A DNA stretch of 64,000 bases from Chondrosia reniformis (Eukaryota > Porifera > Demospongiae > Chondrillida > Chondrillidae), in NCBI GenBank assembly GCA_947172415.1, contig OX359197.1:1178001-1242000 (forward strand), read 5' to 3'. This document shows, in pieces, positions 59,766-64,000 of this stretch; position 1 is the first letter of the stretch, and the number at the start of each line of letters is the position of its first letter. Below the pieces are notes generated by a model, which was given only the letters and a program-made list of their open reading frames with translations, made no database searches and was not told the origin of the DNA. The position numbers and the translations under genes are program-made.

Positions 59766-61293
59766 CTTACAGCTACAGGTGGAGCTTGGCTGATATATAT
59801 ATATATCTGAGATTGCTGTATTCCCTCAAGACACTATAACTGTTTGATTTGTTCTCTGAAGCAGAGAATGAAACTGGACACATATTTATACTCTTCTAAG
59901 GAATTTTATTAATCATGGAGTGACTTCTATATGGGCCCTAAAGGGAAAAATATTTTATAATTAGGGGCTGTGTGTATATTGCTTTCCAAAGTGCACACAC
60001 CTCCTACATGTATGCATGCTCCCACTGTAAATCCTCATTGCTAGGAGGTACCCAAGTATATCTTATATCTTATCTTATCTATGGAACCTCCTTCAATAAA
60101 TTGAACGTTTGACATAGACAGACAGTTTTAATTCTAATTGCTACATATCAACATCTTTATATAGCTAATGCTAAATATTTTTTGGGGCGCCCCTATAACA
60201 GAAATTTATGAACGTATGGCTTCTGTGTATACATGCATTTGTCACCAAAATGGCGGACGCTCGGCTGGCTTTCGTTTTTTAGCTTAAAATTAGCTTTCTC
60301 TTCCTTAGCGCCGAACATTTAACGAAACGAAAAGGATTTAAAAACCACCTTTACTAATACTATGTAACGTAAGGCTTGCATAAAACGTTTTCTACGCGAT
60401 ATCATTATGGCCTTGAAATTGGAGGCAATCAAGCAACGCCGGACTATACATTCATACTATATGCATGGTTACTATAATATAACTTGCTCACAAGGACAAT
60501 TGGTGATCCTTAACATATATATGGTACAAGTGATAGGGTCAGTTACCTTCCCTATACAGAACAGATGTAGTTATATTAGTTATAGCTAGTGATCCTCAAA
60601 TGCATAGCTAATGCAGTGTGAAACATCCATCAGATGAGTAGTATACCATAGACACTGTCAGAACAAAAAAGCAGGTTCATATTGGCAGGTATGTAGGACT
60701 TGATAGAAAATCATGCATTTAAGCTCCGTAACTGCATATATATCCCATTGGCAGAGCAAATTTGTGAGATTGGATGATGTCACAAGCAGTACAGTCTTAC
60801 ACCCTGGATCAATAATGTTCACTGGGGAGGGGGACGATAGAAGGTAGGTTTAAACGTAGGTATGTGGAAGTGAGTGATTATATACGAATAACAGACTCTA
60901 TATGAAAAATTTAGCATTCATGCAAGACAAGCTTATAATTATGATATTTTGAATTATTAAAATATTAACTACTTCCTAAGTGAAACTGTATATGTATATA
61001 ATTAGTTCAAAGTTGGTGTCATCTATTTATTAAAGCACTTTGAATATGTCAAACATTTAGCATTAATATGATACAGGACAAGATATAGACTTGTTATGAT
61101 TCAGTTAAAATTCAACATTATGAAATAATAAGCCCCTATATATACCTAAGTCAGAATCATTAAGATTACAGCTATTATATATACCCAACAAGGTGACCAA
61201 GTAATTCGAGAGTGTGGACATACGGCAGCCCCACGAGTTTTAACTTGTTACTTGTTAAGATTAAAGACATCTGCAAAATGCATGTACATGACT
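59766..61293. other. Intergenic, shared with 9743-11335
   Basis: Holds the TATA-like box of the collagen-like gene (near 59885) and the YY1-like AAAATGGCGGAC patch at about 60246. No gene supported. Confidence 0.4.
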
Positions 61294-61395
61294 GTAGATC
61301 TTGACATTCCTACCAACGAAGATAGAGAAGTACGCTGGTGTGGATATCCAAATGATAATGACAATACAGGCTTGGAACTTTTACATATATATTAA
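61294..61395 (+). pseudogene. C-terminal relic of a second fibrinogen-related gene
   Basis: Plus-strand frame VDLDIPTNEDREVRWCGYP and, after a short gap, GLELLHIY then TAA. It aligns with the last 35 residues of the collagen-like protein (ALDNPTTEDIEVRWCGVV ... GLETLDIYVY). The rest of the gene is not recognisable upstream, so this is a stranded last exon or a fragment. In copy A the same place is deleted. Confidence 0.6.
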
Positions 61396-62453
61396 TGCAA
61401 TTTCTCAGACTGATCATAATAAATCGATTTTGCATATACCCTCTACTTTATTATGCATTTTGTGCAACGTGCGATATCATAGAACTACCATTCGTATATA
61501 CTTCATTTGTTCCCTCAAAATATGTCAGATAAATCAGAAATCGGATAAAAAGTACTAGTATCTTCTATATTACCGTGTATATATATATGTACCTATATAC
61601 TTCACATTATACATAGATAGAATATATACATATGTAGAACATCAGTCAGTTTACCTTCCTCACTTGTAAAGAAAAGCATGGAGTTTCACTGTATAATGAA
61701 CAATTTGGTACATGTATATATAAGAGGATAATATAAGTACATGCAGATAGTAAAGGTTTTAAAGAGTTCCATTTATACAGGAACCTGCAGCTTACAAATT
61801 TCCTTCACCATCTTCACTTTTCTCTTCTTCCTTAAAGGAGAGTGTTACTCCTTTGGGCTCAATAAGCGACCTCATGTACATCCCACCATTAATTCAACAT
61901 AAACTATGTATAGTTTGAGTTAAACCAAACAGTTTGGGTAAAACACTAGTGGCCAACCTATAGGGAAACCGGCTCTAAAAACTTGGATGTTAAATTATAT
62001 TTTCATAGCATACTTGCACTGTTCATGCTTAGATATGAATGTCTCATAGCTATATATAACGGCATAGCATCAATCTGTGCAACCAGTAACTGCCACATTA
62101 GTGACTATGTAGTCCCCTCATAACCTTTGCTATTTTCTCTCATATATCCTCTTATTTTTATTATATAGTATTATATCTAGTTGAATAATTTGCATCTCAT
62201 GCTGTCTGTTTAAATTCCCTTGTGTCTAGGTGCATCGTTGTTTACATGCTTTATTGCTTAATAATATTATCATGCATTCTGCATAATATCAATGTGCACG
62301 CTCCATGGAATTGATGAAAAGTATCATTAAATTATGCATTTAAAAGGCTCTACGTATGCTTTGTTTAGCTGTCATTGATCACGGAGGAACAACCTTGACT
62401 ACAGAACTTAGCTATACTTTGTTTCGATCCATGTAATTGTTGTGTTTCTCTAG
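61396..62453. other. Intergenic, nothing supported
   Basis: AT-rich. Absent from copy A through a deletion of about 1.2 kb. No upstream exons for the tail exon at 62454 could be identified. Confidence 0.4.
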
Positions 62454-62674
62454 AAACTGTCCAAGATGAAAAACAGACAAAAGCAGCCAGTAACTATGAA
62501 AATCCATATGATGTTTTGGATTTTGAAGACCAATTGCCAAAGATGTACATTGAAAAGAGTAACTCGCATGTTTCTGACTCATTTCAATCACAGTATGACT
62601 TTGAGAGATATGTAGAAATGACTGGCAGGAGAGCATCTGATTTAAATTGGGACTTTGATGATCCAAGAGTCTGA
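62454..62674 (+). pseudogene. Terminal exon with a tyrosine-motif tail (orphan)
   Basis: Good acceptor (TTTCTCTAG), then an open frame: DEKQTKAASNYENPYDVLDF, a middle, YDFERYVEMTGRRASD, and TGA at 62672. It is acidic and tyrosine-rich. YENP and YDVL are of the kind bound by SH2 domains in receptor tails. No transmembrane or extracellular exon is visible upstream, so it is probably a stranded last exon of a receptor-like gene. It is intact here and broken in copy A. A live gene with distant exons cannot be excluded. Confidence 0.45.
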
Positions 62675-62929
62675 GCCCTAAGTGGCTTGTAAAACACCTC
62701 ACAACCTGACTATTGTGCTTTGTGATTTGCTAAACATTCCAAAGATAATTATAAATTGTATACACATACATAATATATACCTCTTTAATTTCAAAATCAT
62801 TAAGTTAAGAATGTAACACTTTTGTTATGATAATTAATGTCTTAAAGTTAAACTACATAAAAGTTAAACTACATATTATATTATTACATTATCATTCCTT
62901 TTAATTGCAGGTTATTCACTTATAATGTT

Positions 62930-64000
62930 ATTCATAAAAAGTGTAATATTATTATAATTAATTCCTAGGAATAGATATATACAATGGATAAACGAATAAC
63001 TATATATACATGTATAGTTAATACAATTACAGGATAACTTCGTATATTGGTCATTAGATTATTCATGCCATGAATACTGTAAAAGAGCCTATATAACCCA
63101 AGTGGATTTAGGTCGAAGGTCATCATTCTCTAGATTGGGAACAGAGGGGATTCAGTGTGTAAGCGTTTTGCAGAACAGGCAGTATGGAGGTAAATTAAAA
63201 CGTTACTTCTGGCATTTGGATCTACTAGCTATAGAATAGTACTTCTGTATGGATATTTAGGGTAAATACATTTTGTATAAACGACCTCGAAGCGGAGCTG
63301 TTTTCGGAATTCGAAGTCGATTGATTTTGATCGTCGATCACCGAAATTCACTATGGACATCGACCAAACGTAAATCTGGTGAAGCGTATTTTAATTCATG
63401 TTGGCTTCCCTGGGCATGTAGCTATATGCTGTGTCTCAAGTTTTCAGAAAATTCATTGCTCCTATTGAGACGTTTTTCGCCCCTTATCGAAAATCTATCG
63501 ATTCGTATATATAAATTTTAAAATGATCGGACGATTTTGTAACTTTGCGGCTGGTATCGGGCTAAACAACATCAAATGCAGTCAAAACTTATAGTCTTAG
63601 AAAAGTGTTTGTTAATTGTGATATGGGGACCCTTAAAAGTAATGTAACATGGACCTACAGTCCATTAGGTGTAAAAATGTTATTACAGACTTTCCGCTAA
63701 TAATATATTAATGGGTGAATGATTCTCATTCAACTTTGCCTTTGTACTACGTATTATACTAATTAACCACTAATTCCTACTTCTTGTAGACAAAGAGTAC
63801 TGTAGGATTTAAAAGACAACATATGAATGGTTTTGTTTGAGATGTAGTGTAAAAGGTGCATATAAAAGGTGTAATTATACTGTTGGAGCAGTCTTGATGT
63901 AGCATACACAATGATATATAGACTACTATAGAGTACTATAATATATACATGTCAAGGATTCACAAAGGATCAAGATTCCCAGGGTCACTGATGAAGGGCG
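62930..64000 (+). repeat. Cassette copy E, start only
   Basis: Leader of a further copy, cut by the window edge inside a REP1 block (63950-64000). Its junction to copy D is the same as the A/B junction at 11720, so at least one more cassette probably follows. Confidence 0.9.

Noticed and set aside
62412-62702. Minus-strand frame of 96 codons
   Set aside because: Antisense to the tyrosine-motif exon, whose plus-strand frame has a good acceptor and a conserved stop.

Overview
The window looks like nuclear DNA of an early-branching animal, most probably a demosponge; an Amphimedon-like genome is my best guess. It is AT-rich, with introns often only 70 to 350 bp long and GT-AG splice sites. It holds short secreted proteins, a collagen-like protein with a fibrinogen-related tail, a death-fold/ROCO GTPase gene, a BTB-BACK gene, and remains of Penelope-like, LINE and piggyBac-like elements. 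I see no bacterial operons, Shine-Dalgarno sites or CRISPR arrays. The organism is inferred from gene content and style, not from a species-specific marker.

Layout. Positions 246-20549 and 39147-64000 are built from repeated copies of one cassette; the copies start near 246, 11720, 39147 and 62930. The cassette reads: a CpG-richer leader, a multi-exon plus-strand gene of unknown family, a tiny secreted ORF, a fold-back element, a minus-strand secreted protein made of one inter-alpha-trypsin-inhibitor heavy-chain C-terminal (ITIH-C-like) domain, a Penelope-like relic, a minus-strand collagen/fibrinogen-like secreted protein, and relic exons. Copies differ by insertions (a 213 bp TIR element, a 677 bp TIR element carrying a RecQ-like fragment, a 621 bp TTAA-flanked MITE, a LINE fragment), deletions, an 830 bp inverted repeat, a 59 bp minisatellite and point nonsense changes.

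Between the arrays, 20550-39146 is mostly single copy. It starts with a diverged ITIH-C paralog on the plus strand, preceded by a VWD-like exon. Next are the 3' remains of a kinesin-8-like gene (minus) and of the translation GTPase GUF1/LepA (plus), which sit back to back and have both lost their 5' halves. Then comes a 9 kb, about 13-exon gene with the order CARD-like domain, helical region, death domain, ROC GTPase, COR-like region, death domain. Its intron phases agree throughout, but it carries two in-frame stops and about three frameshifts. A degenerate ORF and a BTB-BACK gene follow.

How it fits together. The cassette genes encode small secreted, cysteine-containing proteins. The ITIH-C genes share a TATA box and, in three of five copies, an NF-E2/AP-1-type site immediately beside it. 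That pattern suits a fast-turnover family of secreted extracellular-matrix or defence proteins. The neighbouring CARD/death-domain/ROCO gene is of an innate-immune type. A functional link between them is only inference from proximity.
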